NCBI GenBank assembly: GCA_963995505.1
Contig: OZ023181.1
Coordinates: 24,610,366 to 24,674,365, forward strand
DNA length: 64,000 bases
Direction of reading: 5' to 3'
From: Hypericum androsaemum
Taxonomy: Eukaryota > Streptophyta > Magnoliopsida > Malpighiales > Hypericaceae
Shown: piece after piece, positions 1 to 12,644 of the stretch
Layout of the letters: every line of letters begins with the position of its first letter
Numbering within the stretch: position 1 is the stretch's first letter
Position numbers and translations under genes: made by a program
Notes under the pieces: model-generated
What the model saw: the letters and a program-made list of their open reading frames with translations, nothing else
The model's database searches: none
What the model was told of the DNA's origin: nothing

Positions 1-699
1 TTTTCCCTTTTCAATTTAGGGTTTTGGCGACTTGGGAGATTAGGTGACTGAGAGAATTTTCTAGAGGGTCAATTACAGTTTGATTCCAGCAACTTTTCTA
101 AAATTACAGATTAGTCCTTCTGAGCTTAATTGAAGATTCTTCCTACTTTGCATGACTTTCCTTATCTTGATTGGGAAATTTCTAAAAGGGATTTCATAAA
201 GTGGCTTGTCAATATTGATGAGTGTGTAAATGCTCATGTTTTGTCATAAGTTTCGTACGTATTTAGTCATGCTTTAAGTTATTTTCATCATGCCATGTCA
301 AGTCTTATGATCGTTTTAGTCCATTTGTGTTCGGGAGTGGATTTCTACCCATTGTCATATTTTGTAGAAAAATGGAGCTCAATGAAGGCCGTTCGAGGGG
401 TGATTTCGAGAGACCATATTATAAGAGCCATAACTTTCTGCTCAAGTGTTCGAATTCATCAAATGAGATACGGTTGGATAGTTTGAAGAAAGATCTACAT
501 TTTGTCTTTTATAATCGAAGCCAAATTCGAAGTGAAAGAGGGTCAAAAATGTAAAATACGAAGATGCGATGAAGTTGATCAGCGACCCGGCGAGCGCCAA
601 ATCCATTACAGAAAGTTCAGTTGGCGGGCGCCAGGTCCTCAACGACAGATTTTCTAGACTTTTTTTTTTACGGAAACTCGATTTGTTTCAGTTATATTC
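1..699. other. no gene recognised
   Basis: AT-rich sequence with only short open frames that look like nothing I know. It probably belongs to the repeat-derived tract that continues to about 3 kb. Confidence 0.4.
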
Positions 700-2990
700 G
701 ACTTTTGGCCTCCTGTTTTGGCCTTAGGACTTAAGTTATATTATTTTATATTATTACTTTGTCAGCAAGACTTCCAATTTAGCTTAACCTCCTCAAGGTT
801 TTCCTAATTTCTAGTTAGATTTTTGCCTATATATAGGCCTTAGTTTTTTAGGCTTAGGGGAACATTTTCTACGGTAACTTGGCACAGCCTTTGGAACTTA
901 ATAAAGCCGCGATTTTAGTTAGCTATGGGAAAAGGATTGGCAAGGCTTGATCATCACGACTAAGCTTTCTCTATCTCTACCTTTATGTTAATTACTATCA
1001 TATTTTTCGTTAATCTATTGTGCTTTGTTAACATGCTTAGCGAGTAGTTCTTTTGTGAGTGCGATGCCTTAATCATGTGATTCCTCATCTATGTTAGATA
1101 TGGTTTGATTATCTTTCGTAGTAGTTGTCAATTGATGAGCTCAATGCTTAATCTAACTTGATCACTTAGATTATGATATTTAGTGGATAATAATGGACCG
1201 GAAGGTATTAGAATCAACGAAAGAGTCAATTGACATGTCTTAAGGTATTAATGAGAAATTTTGATACTAAGGGATAACCCGCTAGGAGTTAACTTCATAA
1301 TTAAGTTTAGTTTAATTCTTAATCTAATTAATGAGTGAAAGTATTGATTAGTAATCATGAACTACTCTAGCTTAGTTTTGTCATCCTAATGAGCGGAAGC
1401 GTTAGGGAGATGCATTAGAACACTCCGGGTACTAGTTAGAACTTCATAAAAAATATAGTCTCGACATAGATGGATAGTCCGTAAGGGTATTGTGCTCATT
1501 TATCTCCATTGATTTACAACTCATCTTTTATTTGCATTTCCGATCTCGTTTATTTACTTGCGACCTTTCACAACCTTATAAAACTTTAATTTTCTCGCTT
1601 CACATAATTACTTGCCTTGATTTCGTGTTCAACCCTCAGTTTTAAGAACCTTACTTACCACTATACTATTTACTTGTGCATTTTATTATTCGCAATTTTG
1701 CATACATCAAATATGGAGATATACTTTGATGTTCACAAGTTTACGGAGCTGGATAAAGTCAGATTTATCAGATGACGATTGCGAGGTGATCTTATGCATT
1801 GGTAGTCTGATTTAAATCTTCGACGACAACGATGTGGTAAGCAAAAAATATCTCGATGGCCTAAGATGAAAGATAAGCTGGTTTATGCTTTGTTCCCTCA
1901 ACATGCTTATGAAGCTTGGAATGTTGTTGGTAATAAGCACCGTCGCTTTTGGGAATAATATGCTCGTCAAATGGTCGAGAAGTTGCATGAGATTCAAGCT
2001 AATTTTGATAATTGTAAGCAACATATGTCAGAGATCTCGAGGAAGCAATGGACTGCACTACCTGAAGAAGTTGAAGATGCGTTGAAAGAATTTGGTGCAT
2101 CCGCTGTTGACTTGTTTGGTGAGCCAATTTATGACTCTTACCCTTATGTGGAGGATGTGTTTGATGTAGATAATGGTAAACTAATTTATGACTCCTACCC
2201 TGATAAGGAGGATGAGGTTGAAGAAGTTGATGCTGATGAGTTTGCTGAAGTTTACTTTGATGGAGAATATTTTGATAAATCTGAAGCATCATTATATTCT
2301 TTGAGAGAGTTGTTCGATGAGTCATGCATTGTGGATGCTGCTGACATGAGACAATATGCAAATTCTATTGATATTGGAGTAATTGATGCTGAGATTAAAC
2401 CCATACGCCAAGATTATTGGATTGAGTATGTCGAGCACATTGACTTTCTTGGAGTTGATGAGTTTGAATACGTTGAAACTTCTCCTTTGCTGATTATATG
2501 GAATAGGCTGAAAGAAATAGAGCAAGCAGCTAGACAAAGTGAGTTCATCATGGTCTTTCATCTAGAGAATATTCGTAGTTGCCTAGGTTCCAAGTACTTG
2601 TTCTGCTGGAATGGACGATATCAAGTGTCACCACGCCGTTCGAAGGGGTTAAAGAATTTATTTAAGAAGATCTCATACTGGCCAATGACACCAAATTCGA
2701 GGGCGAATTTCTCCAACCGGGGGAGAATGATGGAGATAAGGAATGACATTAAATTAGTAATTATCTATAGTTTAATTATTAGTATTAGGAGTTTTAATTA
2801 TAGTAGAATTATATGTATTAGGTTTTTTTTAGTTTTTTATAAATAGGATATTTCGCTATTATTTTAGGTGGTTGAATATTGATATTAAAAAATAAGGGTT
2901 TTTCCTATTATCTGTGATATTTTCAAGTATTCGTAAAATCAACAGATCAATACTCTATCGTATTTTTCAGGTATTCTCAGAATCAACGGA
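700..2990 (+). mobile_element. decayed LTR-retroelement-like tract
   Basis: The left part has an LTR-like cluster: a TATA-like ctatatatagg near 825 and an aataaag signal near 900. About 0.9 kb of AT-rich leader follows, then a gag-like frame. Downstream of that frame is a purine-rich run (accgggggagaatgatgg, about 2695-2715) resembling the polypurine tract and C-terminal tail found before 3' LTRs, followed by another TATA-like ttttttataaatagg near 2840. I could not find matching LTR copies or target-site duplications, so the boundaries are approximate and the class is inferred. Confidence 0.35.
1854..2740 (+). pseudogene. gag-like retroelement reading frame, broken
   Basis: A frame opening near 1854 reads WPKMKDKLVYALFPQ, reminiscent of the SWxxMKxxLxxRFLPP segment of Ty3/gypsy-type gag proteins. 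A TAA at 1956-1958 interrupts it, and it reopens with an ATG at 1971 into a highly acidic stretch rich in D, E and Y with no domain I recognise. It contains a short internal repeat (IYDSYP twice, about 45 residues in). A different frame at the 3' end reads FEGEFLQPGEND, the kind of tail seen at the end of plant LTR-element polyproteins, which implies a frameshift. No reverse transcriptase or integrase follows, so this resembles a gag-only derivative. The identification rests on motif resemblance only. Confidence 0.35.
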
Positions 2991-3479
2991 TTCGCGATCT
3001 CCTATCCACGTTCCCCTGCATCACCTTGGCTGGCGGCCAGGGAGAAATCCCGAAGAGGCGTCGGAGGAGGAGGAGAGGAAGGCGGCTTCTCGAGGCGGTG
3101 GCGGCTAGTCTTGCAGAAGAAGAAGGGGACTTTCCCCATGTTCCGCTCCTCCTCGCCACTTTAATTGTGAAATTGGATCGATGATGGTAGAGGATGGAAT
3201 TCTCTCTCCAATAGGTTTGGAGAATTAGGGGAACATGGGGAGGGAGGTCGCTCGGTCATCGGAGAAGAGCCGTCTCCTCCCTCTGCCATAAACGACAACG
3301 CTTCTTCCTCTATACAAGGTGATGCTGATCAAGTATCTTCAGCGCCATCGCCACGGCTCCATCTTTGGAGGGAGGGAGACGAGTGGGGTTGTGGTTGGAG
3401 TAGAGGGAATTTGGTTTTCCAAGTGGTTTTGAGTGTTGTTGAAGAGAGAGTGAGAGAGAGAGAGAGGGAAAAGGACAGA

Positions 3480-3670
3480 GAAAAAAGTGGGGAGATGCCA
3501 CGTCATCAGATTTTGATGATGTAGCCGGTCTAATTGGTTGGACAGGTTAGTTGCCCGTAGAGTTAAGTGATTTTAATTGGCTAAATTTTGATTCGATTGA
3601 TCAATTTTTTACAACAGTATACTAATGACTTTCGACTATACCACAAGATACTAAAGTAAACTTCTTCCTA
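3480..3670. mobile_element. one-armed fragment of the long-TIR MULE family
   Basis: The sequence from about 3497 (gccacgtcatcagattttga) through 'ttgcccgtagag', 'ttttaattggctaaattttga' and 'accacaagatactaaagtaa' matches, block by block, the right arms of the elements ending at 9829 and 40017. Only this arm is clear. I could not place a left arm with confidence. It ends about 100 bp before the first preserved exon of the terpene synthase relic, where that gene's upstream exons should be. Confidence 0.55.
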
Positions 3671-3765
3671 ATAACAATTCTACCGTTACCAAAAAAGGAA
3701 AATGAATAAAGAACTACCATATTATGACGATGTGTCCGCTAAAATACTTTCCTATGTATGATTAG

Positions 3766-4968
3766 GTGGCAGAAAGACCTGGACCTTGCATCCAAGTTGC
3801 CGTACGCCAGAGATCGAGTAATGGAGTATTTCCAGTGGAGTGCTAGTGTATTCTTCGAACCCAAATATGCCTACTCTAGGGCAGCATACGTCAAGCAGTG
3901 TAACCTCTTTACTTTTCTCGATGACACCTATGATTCATATGGTACGCTCGAAGAAATGCAGATTTTCACGGATGCATTAGAAAGGTAATAGCATTAAGAT
4001 TTCAATTTTATATACGAAAAATCAAACATGGTGTGAGAACAATTTCATCCCTTGATCCGTCTATTTTGAAATTAACGTCTCCAGATGGGATCGGGCTATC
4101 ATCGATCAGTTTCCCAAAGATTACATGAAACACCTTCACGAAGCCCTGTTCGACGCATTTGAAGAATTGGAAAAGCATGCAGCCCAGGAGGGGACGTCGA
4201 TTGCTATCTCCATGACAAGATATTATGTAAGTTTGAGAAATCTCAAATTTGACTTAAAAATTAGCAATCTTGTGCATCTGGGTCCTCGTAGAAAATTTCA
4301 TATTCTGGATGTGTTAAATTGATTAGGCGGTGGAAATTGCGAAATGCTATCTCCTGGAAGTCCAATGGTGCAAAAGTGGGTATCAGCCATCCTTCGGAGA
4401 GAGTTTGGAAATGGGAGCGACTACCTGCGGAGCTTACTATATGAATGCAATAGCCTTCATGGCGATCGGAGGAAACCTCACACTCCAAGCATTCCAATGG
4501 CTAACCCGATATGGCTCGAGCTTCCGGCTTATTTGCACGTCTTTGCGACGATGTCGAAAGTTACAAGGTAAATTTTTTTATACCGAGAATTTTACTGTCG
4601 TCACAACATATTCGACGGTTGAAGTTTTAGTATTTCCGAATCGATTGCTAACTACGATTTTTTTTTTTTTGAAGCGGGAGAGAGAGTGCGGATTTTCTAC
4701 TTGCCCGTTTCTATGCTACCAGAGGGAGAACAATTTATCAGACGAGGAGACACTTTCGGAGTTTCGGAGGAGAATGTCGGGGGCATGGAAGACTCTAAAT
4801 GAGGAGCTTATGAGACATGCTAAGAGTGTTCCATTGGAGATACCGAGGTTAGTAATAAACTTCGCGCGTGGCATGGAACTCCATTACAAGGATGGAGATG
4901 CATCTACGGATGGGAAGATCGTGGAGGCTAACATTAAAACAATGTTCATCGATCCAATTCCACTTTAA
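3766..4968 (+). pseudogene. terpene synthase relic (TPS-a type), 5' truncated
   Basis: Four 3' exons of a class I terpene synthase survive. Exon a (3766-3984, 219 bp, the usual size) encodes WQKDLDLASKLPYARDR and the metal-binding DDTYD motif (DDxxD). Exon b is 4085-4226. Exon c (4327-4567) is about 8 bp shorter than usual and shifts frame near 4510: the frame before it ends ...FQWLTR and the next frame continues ARASGLFARLCDDVESYK, which holds the second metal-binding region (NSE/DTE). The last exon (to 4968) reads SDEETLSEFRRRMSGAWK and ends FIDPIPL, the classic TPS terminus. Exons for the N-terminal domain and the RRx8W region are absent. Upstream lies a MULE-arm fragment. Intact relatives make sesquiterpenes from farnesyl diphosphate, but this copy cannot encode a working enzyme. 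Confidence 0.85.
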
Positions 4969-5082
4969 TTAGCTAGAGAATATTCATATTCGTGTATTTA
5001 GTTAGGTAACTCCCTCTTCACTTAGAGCTCGGTTGCCACTCTGCCAAATATAGATGGACGGCTGTATATAGGTTGGATTGGG

Positions 5083-6344
5083 TGTTGCAAGTATGCAGAA
5101 AAAAGTGGTACAAGAATACTAAGAAAACTCGAGACGGTCCGGAGTAGTCGTTCTAAGGTCAGCTTAATAGAGGGAGAAAAGATCTACGAGCTAAGTCTAA
5201 GCTAAGCGAGAAAGATAGAGAGGGAGATAGTTGTTCTTGTTGTTGTTTGTTGTGTTGTTGATCCTGTCTTCCTTGCCCGAGCCCGCCTTATATAAAGTGT
5301 CTTGACCTAGCCCCCTTGCCTTCAGAATAGGAATCTTAAACTGCCTTCAAGACCTTCGGCTCTAAGTCTCAATCCCGAGAGATCTGCTTTAATAAAGACT
5401 AACTCTCGCAAGATCTACTAATTTGCGACCGTTGCCAATCCGGAGAGATTCAGGAAAGTTCTAGATCATCAAAAACCTGGCCTCAAAAGAGTTATCAAGC
5501 CGTGCCAGCCAAGTAACGCAGCACCAAATAGAAAAAGGCAAACCGACTTGCCCAAAATAAAGAAATCTGACTTGATATAGAAAATCTCATCCCAGCCAGG
5601 TTTAGGAAAATCTAAACTGTGTTGCCCAACCAAGAATATTGCCTCGACAGATTTGCACGTGCTTAACCCGACATCGCTGGCGAAAGATAAAAAGGTACAA
5701 AGACGTCAGTCCAGCCTGAATAAGCACCTCATCCGGCCTAGCCTAACAAGGTCTCACCATCGTTCTGGTCCTAAGAGGACCCACTCGTTGGTCCGGCCCA
5801 ATAAGGGCTTGTAATTGGTCTGACTCCAAACACGAGCCTCGTTGGTTCTGTTATAATGGAGCGTTATCGTCGGCCCCGCTTAAAACAAATACCTTATCGG
5901 TCTGGCCCAATAGTAGTTTATTATCGGTTCGACCTCCTTCAAAACAACACGTCGGTCTGCTCCGCAACAGGTTTGACGTCAGTTCGGCTTGCGAATTCAA
6001 AAGGTCCACGAACCGGCCTAAAATCTGTTGGTCCGGCCTCTAATGGGCCGCCAATCTTGTAATGAGCCTGTTAGCCTGGCTCGTCGACCTGCCTCGATCA
6101 AACATTCGTCCTCAGAGCCCAACGTCGTCAGTCCGCCTCCGAAGCACAAAGTTGTCTGTCCGGCTCCGAGGCCCAACGTTATTGGTTCAACATGTCAGGA
6201 CGGGACTATCGGTCTGACCCATACCCCCAATAACGTCAGTCCGGTCTTGTGGCAGTAGCCTCGGTCGGTCCGGTCCCGATAAGCCGATATAGTCCGATCT
6301 CAGAAAGTCGTATCTTAATCTCGACATATTTTCAACCTCCAACA
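5083..6344 (-). mobile_element. probable solo LTR
   Basis: Read on the minus strand it starts TGTTGGAGGTTGAAAATATG at 6344 and ends TTGCAACA at 5083, so it has TGTTG...CAACA ends. A TATA box (tttatataaggcgggc on the minus strand, near 5290) sits near its 3' part, followed by a CT-rich transcribed-like segment. The middle is built of short variants of 'ggtccggcc/cggtctggcccaat'. No polyprotein is present. The flanks (attgg on the left, atagg on the right) give at best a 4-of-5 target duplication. A recombined single LTR of a Ty3/gypsy-like element is the simplest reading. Confidence 0.55.
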
Positions 6345-8867
6345 ATAGGGTACTGCGTACATTCTTGGCCGTTAGATCATAAGGAGAATGCTCTTTGATT
6401 CTATGGTTGCAATCACACGCAGGATAGGCATTTTGAGAATGCGCGTGGTCATTAATGTCTCAACAAGGCAAGACAATGATTATTTTTCGTAGTGGTGTAT
6501 TTATTCAATAAGGCAAGGAGATTTCTTTTATTTTCATTGATGAGTGTCTTTTTCTAATATGTACACGGCTTTTGAAATTATTGGACTTTCTTATAATCAA
6601 TAATATTAGTAATTACGATTATATTTTTTATTATGTACTATTGAATATCAACATGGTGTACTACCGAAAGCCAATATGGTGTACCACCGAATGCACCAAA
6701 ACTAACACGATGCACCACCGAACGTTATTTTAATAAGTACTACCAAAGCCAGCATGGTATACCACCGAATGTCATATTTTGCATTTCCCAAATTGTCTCA
6801 CCCTATTCACCAATATTACAAAAGCATAAACACACAAGCGGGCCCAACGATTCTATTTTTTCATTGTCCGATTCTTGCTATCAAAGAACCCAGCGCACTA
6901 AGCCCACAATAAATGGTTTTATATAATACAATCCAAATGTGCAATAATTTTTTTAGGGTAAGAATCCAAGTAAGTAATAATTAAACATATAACAGCCACG
7001 AGCCGTTAATGTCACAAACTACGTAGATACTAAAGCATTGAGATGGCAAACCACATAGGATAGATGCTGCGTTATTTCAAAAAAAATCGCAAGATCTCTT
7101 ACTGATGAAAATTAAAATAAGTTAGAAATGTTCTGTGCATTTTATATCACAGGATAGTCAAGTGCGAAATAGTGATAAAAACTGTTATAGATCTACTCTC
7201 GAAAAATTATTGAGACGTGAGTCCTGTAAATCCAACTCAAATCCTTTCTATTAATGCTCAGTCTTGAACTCCAAAATCATTGATTCCGTATCTCGAATTC
7301 TGACTATGAGAAACACAAAAAATGATGCCCAATTTTTTTTAATTTTTATGCTCCAAAAATAAAGTAGAAGTTGGGATTATAAGTGGTGGGCCTTAAAGTG
7401 ACAAGATTCATCAGATTCAATACGGTGTAGTCTTTGAAGCCCAGTAGCAAAAGTGGGAATGTGAAAAGGAAGCCCAAAGTAGGTGAGAGTTGCTTCCACT
7501 TTCAACGGCCCATTAAACCCAAATTAGGTTGGTTTCGGAGTGGATAGTTGACGGTTTTATATTCAAAACCAAATAATAATTTGTTTGAGAATAAATGGTA
7601 ATTTTTTATATTTAAAATTAGATTCCGTCCCTCAGATAAAACCGATAGTCTTTGTGAAAAGAAATAAGTCCGATTCTATTTTAGGTACGTTATCAAATTC
7701 GAGTTCTAACAACTATGATTATATCCAACTTTAATTTAGATTAGTATCTTCAATTTTTTTACCAGTTATTTTAATAGGTGTTTGGAAACGCAAAAGGAAT
7801 TTAGGCATTGATAATCTGACAAAAATTTAGATTCAATCATAAGTCGATATAATTATGGTTTAAAATTTTAACTTTTTAAACCAACTTTGAAGGGGTTATA
7901 CTTCATCGACATTGAAAAGTCTTGCTCTATGAACACCGATGAGAAGGAATTTTATCTGATCTTCATGCCGGGTCAATCGATCCAGTCATCCAGATATAAA
8001 ACAAGATCCAGATTCGATCCAATATATTATTTCTGGCTGTTTTGAACTTATCAATTCTCAAAGATTAGCACGTACCCCTCCTATAATTAGAATTATTTGT
8101 ATCTATGATCTAATAGATGGTTAACTTTCAAACTAGGATATATAGAGATGAGATAGCCAAAAAATATTTAGCCCGACAATACAAAACGTTGTTAAATTCA
8201 AGGAGATCTAAAGTTCAAATTCTGTCAAATATATACATAGTATAAAATTTACCTATAAAAAAAAAGAGAGATCAGATAATTAGTTGGTGCTTGGTATCAT
8301 TCCACGTAAATACCTTTCTATCGCATCATCTGGTTTTGGAAATTAGAGATGAGAAAAAAAATTGAAGTAGACCATGAATATTTTGCCCTTCGTGGGCATC
8401 CAAAATCAAATGACAATGATATCCTAACCGTTTTTTTATGATATAGTCAGAGTTCGAATTTGAAATAGGTGATCTAGTGGATTCTTGAGATTGAAAAATT
8501 CCGAAAAAATTGAAAATGATAGTGATTAACATCAATTTAGGTGGGTCTCCCTCTTGCTTTTTATTCGCTACGGAAAAAGGAAAAGCTAACTTCTAAATCT
8601 TTTTCCGCAATTGGTTGCATGAAAGATACTGAAGTCTCTCACCTAAAAAAACAGATACTAGAGTCTATAGATTTCACATCCACACCAAGCCAAGTGGGCT
8701 CCTTGACAACACATTTTTCCATAGCCCCCGCATACATCTAACTTTGGTTCAAATTGAGTCAAATTTAAATTGAATTATTTCGAATTTTAATTAATCAGAA
8801 TCTTAAATCGTATTTGAATTATGATTCTTCCCTTGTAGATTACATATCTGATTAAGATGACTTTTTG
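6345..8867. other. gene-poor AT-rich intergenic DNA
   Basis: No gene was found. It includes a small degenerate repeat (about 6650-6775) and a tRNA/SINE-like scrap near 8185-8270 (see findings). Otherwise featureless. Confidence 0.6.
6650..6775. repeat. degenerate short tandem repeat
   Basis: Three to four imperfect copies of a unit with the core 'atggtgtaccaccgaatg' alternate with 'ccaaagcca' segments. There is no coding potential. Confidence 0.5.
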
Positions 8868-8876
8868 CTTTTTTTA

Positions 8877-9829
8877 AGAAAAAAGTCAATTTTAGTACAA
8901 TGTAATATCGAAAAAAATTACTTTAATACTATGTGGTAAAAAATTTATCAATCGAGTCAAACTGCAGCCAATTAACATTATATAAGCCCACGGACAGCTG
9001 CTCGGATCCTTTCCGTCCTGCCCGAACCTTGCCTGACCATCTGGACTAGCCACATCAGCATTCGCTGATGATGTGGCGCCACGTGGTCATCCCACTCCAT
9101 CCCCTCTATTCCTCTCTCTCCCCCCTCTCCCTCTCTCTCCTCCCTCCTTCGCCTCTATTCTTCTCCCATGGAAATTTCCATGGTCCCAGAACAGTTATCG
9201 TCGACCTCTATTCTTCTTCTTTTTCTTAAGGGTGAGCTCCCGGAGGACGGTTAGGCACTCGGCAAAGAAGCGGGACTGGAAGTGGAGGGCGGCCTCCTTG
9301 GCGAGGGCAAGGTCATCTCCATGCTCCACACCTTCCCCCTGAAGTATCCCCTGTGTTCCCCATGCTCGTGCTTTCCTCCTCCTCCTCCACCCATTCTTCC
9401 CGAATGTTACGAATGAATGCGAGAAATTTAAAAATTAATTAGTTAGAGAATATTTTTTAAGATAAGTTAGTAGTTACAATTACAAAGATTACGATGAGCA
9501 AAATAGTTTCAAAATTTTGTTCAGGGACCATGGAAGTTTCCATGGAAGAAGAAGAGAAGCGAAGGAGGGAGGAGAGAGGTGGAGAGGGGGAAGAGAGAGG
9601 AGGAAAAAGAAGAAGAATAGAGGGGATATAGTGGGATGACCACGTGGTGCTACGTCATCAGTGAATGCTGATGTGGCTGCTCAAGATAGCCGGGTAAGGT
9701 CCGGGCAGTTGCCCGTGGACCTATGTGATGTTAATTGACTATGGTTTGATTCGATTAATAAATTTTTTTATCACATAGTACTAAAACAATTTTTTGTGAT
9801 ATCACAAGATATTAAAATATATTTTTCTC
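8877..9829. mobile_element. non-autonomous MULE with long inverted arms (copy B)
   Basis: The left arm (8877 to about 9220) and right arm (about 9530-9829) are imperfect reverse complements. Both run from an A-rich terminus through 'atcaatcgagtcaaactg', 'ctgcccgaaccttgcctga' and a gccacatca...tgatgtggc hairpin to 'cgccacgtgg', a pyrimidine-rich tract and 'ccatggaaatttccatgg'. The flanks are cttttttta (8868-8876) and attttttta (9830-9838), an 8-of-9 match fitting the 9-bp target duplication of Mutator-like elements. There is no transposase. It is the same family as the element at 38934-40017, with a different, less GC-rich centre. Confidence 0.75.
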
Positions 9830-9838
9830 ATTTTTTTA

Positions 9839-11808
9839 TGAGTCAAAATTAACTAATTTTCAGATAATCGTTAAATAAACTAATTGAGATAAGAGTGTAA
9901 CAACGCTCATATAACAAGGCCGCTTTCGTGAGTTTGACGACATCTTTTTGTTGGCTTAGGCTTTACATTTTGCCAATTTTCTTTTTACTGGTGCAAGTGG
10001 AGTGGTGAGCCATGATTAGCTGTTTCCTGAAGGGTGGTGGACCCTAACCAAGTTTCCAGGATTTTGGATTAGCTGGTCTGTCCCCTAGACTGTATGCCAA
10101 CTGGGTTTTGTTCCCTTCACTCAGAGGACCAGCCCTGAACCCAATAACACTATATATTTCTTATAAGTATATTTTATTTACTTATTAAAAAAATAAGTAT
10201 ATTTTATTTACCAATTATAAAAAATTATGTTGTTATATACTTGAATGTTGAATTTTTCTCGTATAAGTACGAGATTATAAGTCCTTGTTCAAATTTTATT
10301 GTGATAAAATTTAGTGGAAAACTCGAGAGGTAAAAATGTACTCGAGCTTATCATTGCATACAAATCCCAAGTTAACACCCTACTCAACCCGAACCCCATT
10401 ACAGTAGACAATAAAACCATATTTTGCTCAACTTATTCTTTTTCTTAGTCCAGAATTTTCCCACTTGATTGTTGATGCAGTATCACAATTCAAATACAAA
10501 TGCAATAGTAAATTTGATCTCCATGTGAGTTGGTTCTAACGATGAAAAAATTTAGATTCACTTAAAAAAGATTGAGTTCAAGATATGTAAATATATGTCT
10601 TGAAAATTTTGATCTCCACGAGAGTAGTATTAGAACTTTCACCTGAAAAAATTAGTAGTACTGGGACTTTCACCTGAAAAAAATTTGACATGTGCATCTT
10701 AGAAATTCTATTTTCAATTATCTAATGGGCGTGATGTCACAATGTTTGAGTTCTGATCAATATAACAACAGACCTAAAAGAACCTAATTGTTTGACATTA
10801 TAGAATTGCTTATGACGAGAGAAGATTGTGAATTAGGATAATATATAATACAGAACTTAATATTATCCTTGTGATTGGTTTAACAAAACGTTGGCGTGTC
10901 CACTTTATTATATGGTTAAAAGTGTATAGAATGTCACAATCCATCTACTATTAGACATTCTCAATCACAAGGCAACCTCTAATCCATGCAGGGTGGCACT
11001 AAACATGTCAATTTTGGTTGTAATCCTGTTCTTGAATTTTCAAATTTTGATTTTTTGTTGTTGTTGATAGTGTTCGATTATATGAAACTAAAATGTACTT
11101 CGCTCCAAAGTGTTATATCCAAAATAAGATCATCGTTATTCTATCTTAAGGTATTCTATTTTTTGAAGTTATGGTATTTATAGTCGATTATTGTTGTACT
11201 CTATTTTAAGATATGATTCTACCAATAATTATTTACAAGACTTGAACTGAATAATTTTTGAAGTAAATCAAAATCTTTTATCACTTGGGTCAACTAAAGA
11301 TCCATTAATCTTGATATAAAAACAAATCGTAAATTAGCAAATCAAGCCAAATTAGTCAAAACAATAGTACTTGAACGATGTGAATTGAAATATAAAATTT
11401 GAAAAATCCGACAGCATCAGATCTTAATTAGTAAATTTGCAAATAGCTTCATCGAGACCAAGTCAGATAAGCATCATATCTAGTCAGCTCCACAGTTGGA
11501 ACAGCCCTATAAATTCCTATGATAGATACTGACCAACTGGTACAAGAGAAAGCTATATTTACGTCTGCAAAAGAAAAAGATTCCCAGTATAGTCCCTTGA
11601 TGCTCCTCCTGTTGATGTAAGTGCTGGAACTTTGAGTTATAAATCCACAAGTGAGGTTTTTTAGTAATTAGAGATTTAGATTGATATTCATGCTACCAAC
11701 ATGTAGTTTAAAAATATTTAACCAAATAATATGAGTTTTTTAAAACAAAATTATAATATGCAAGTCTACCAAATCATAAGTCACGGAACCAAAAGAAATT
11801 GAGGAGTA
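9839..11808. other. intergenic DNA, nothing recognised
   Basis: AT-rich, with only short chance frames. No domain, tRNA or clear repeat was found. Confidence 0.6.
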
Positions 11809-12440
11809 CAGTAAAACCTCTGTAAAGTGATCTCATCTAAAGTGATAACCTCTCTAAACTATTAAAAGTTCCGGTCCTGAGTCAGGACCGGTGTAAAAAT
11901 TTAATAACACATCTATCGTAATAATTAATACTTTTTTATAAAATGTTAGTATAAAATCTCGGTCCCAATTTTCGCATGAATTGATATTTTTGAATAAATA
12001 CATATATTTTTACATACTTTGCAAATTTGTAAAATAGTTTAAGATAATAGTTTGTGCTAAATCTGGTTATTTAATAACTTTTACATCATCATTCATCTTG
12101 TGAATTGTCTTCAAAAAGTTATCGTGATCGCCGTCTTGCTGTTAAAAAAAATTCAATCGAGTGTAGCAGAATAACACTACACTCGATTGAAATATAAGCT
12201 AAATTTTTAGGTATTTCGTGACTAATTATTATTTTTTATGAGATAATAATTGTAATTGTTATTAATATATTTTTTGGAGACTCAAATGTGGTCAAATAAA
12301 TCTTTTGTAATTTTTTTCTGTTTTAAATATATAGACAATATTTTTTAAGTTAAAAAATGTAAATCTCTCTTATGTGATAACCTTTTTAAAGTGATAATTT
12401 TCTCTGATCCTAATAAAATCATTTAAAAGAGATTTTACTG
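11809..12440. mobile_element. Emigrant-like (pogo/Tc1-mariner) MITE
   Basis: The left end, cagtaaaacctctgtaaa, directly follows a TA (11807-11808). The right end, ...aagagattttactg, is directly followed by TA (12441-12442). The terminal sequence closely matches the CAGTAAAACCTCT terminus that I recall for the Arabidopsis Emigrant MITE family, which inserts at TA. Inside are diverged inverted segments (gtgataacctctctaaac near the left, gtgataacctttttaaag near the right). There is no transposase frame. Confidence 0.7.
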
Positions 12441-12644
12441 TATACTAATTTAATCCAAGGTCTTTAGTCTTTACCGCGGTTTGTTGTGTAGTGGGGCAGT
12501 GGGGGAGACCAATGTAGTTAGTTGGGCTGGGTAACTGTTAATTTACAGCGGTGCATCTACATGGAACCGCTCTTTATCATCCCCACGCTCCCATCCTCTC
12601 GCCTTCCCCCACGCACCTATCAATGTTAAAAAGCATTTCAGAAA

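Noticed and set aside
2914..3108. 64-codon frame ending in Glu/Arg/Gly-rich sequence
   Set aside because: Purine-rich low-complexity DNA beside a repeat fragment, with no family resemblance.
9073..9342. 89-codon plus-strand frame
   Set aside because: It lies in the pyrimidine-rich left arm and centre of MULE copy B and has low complexity.
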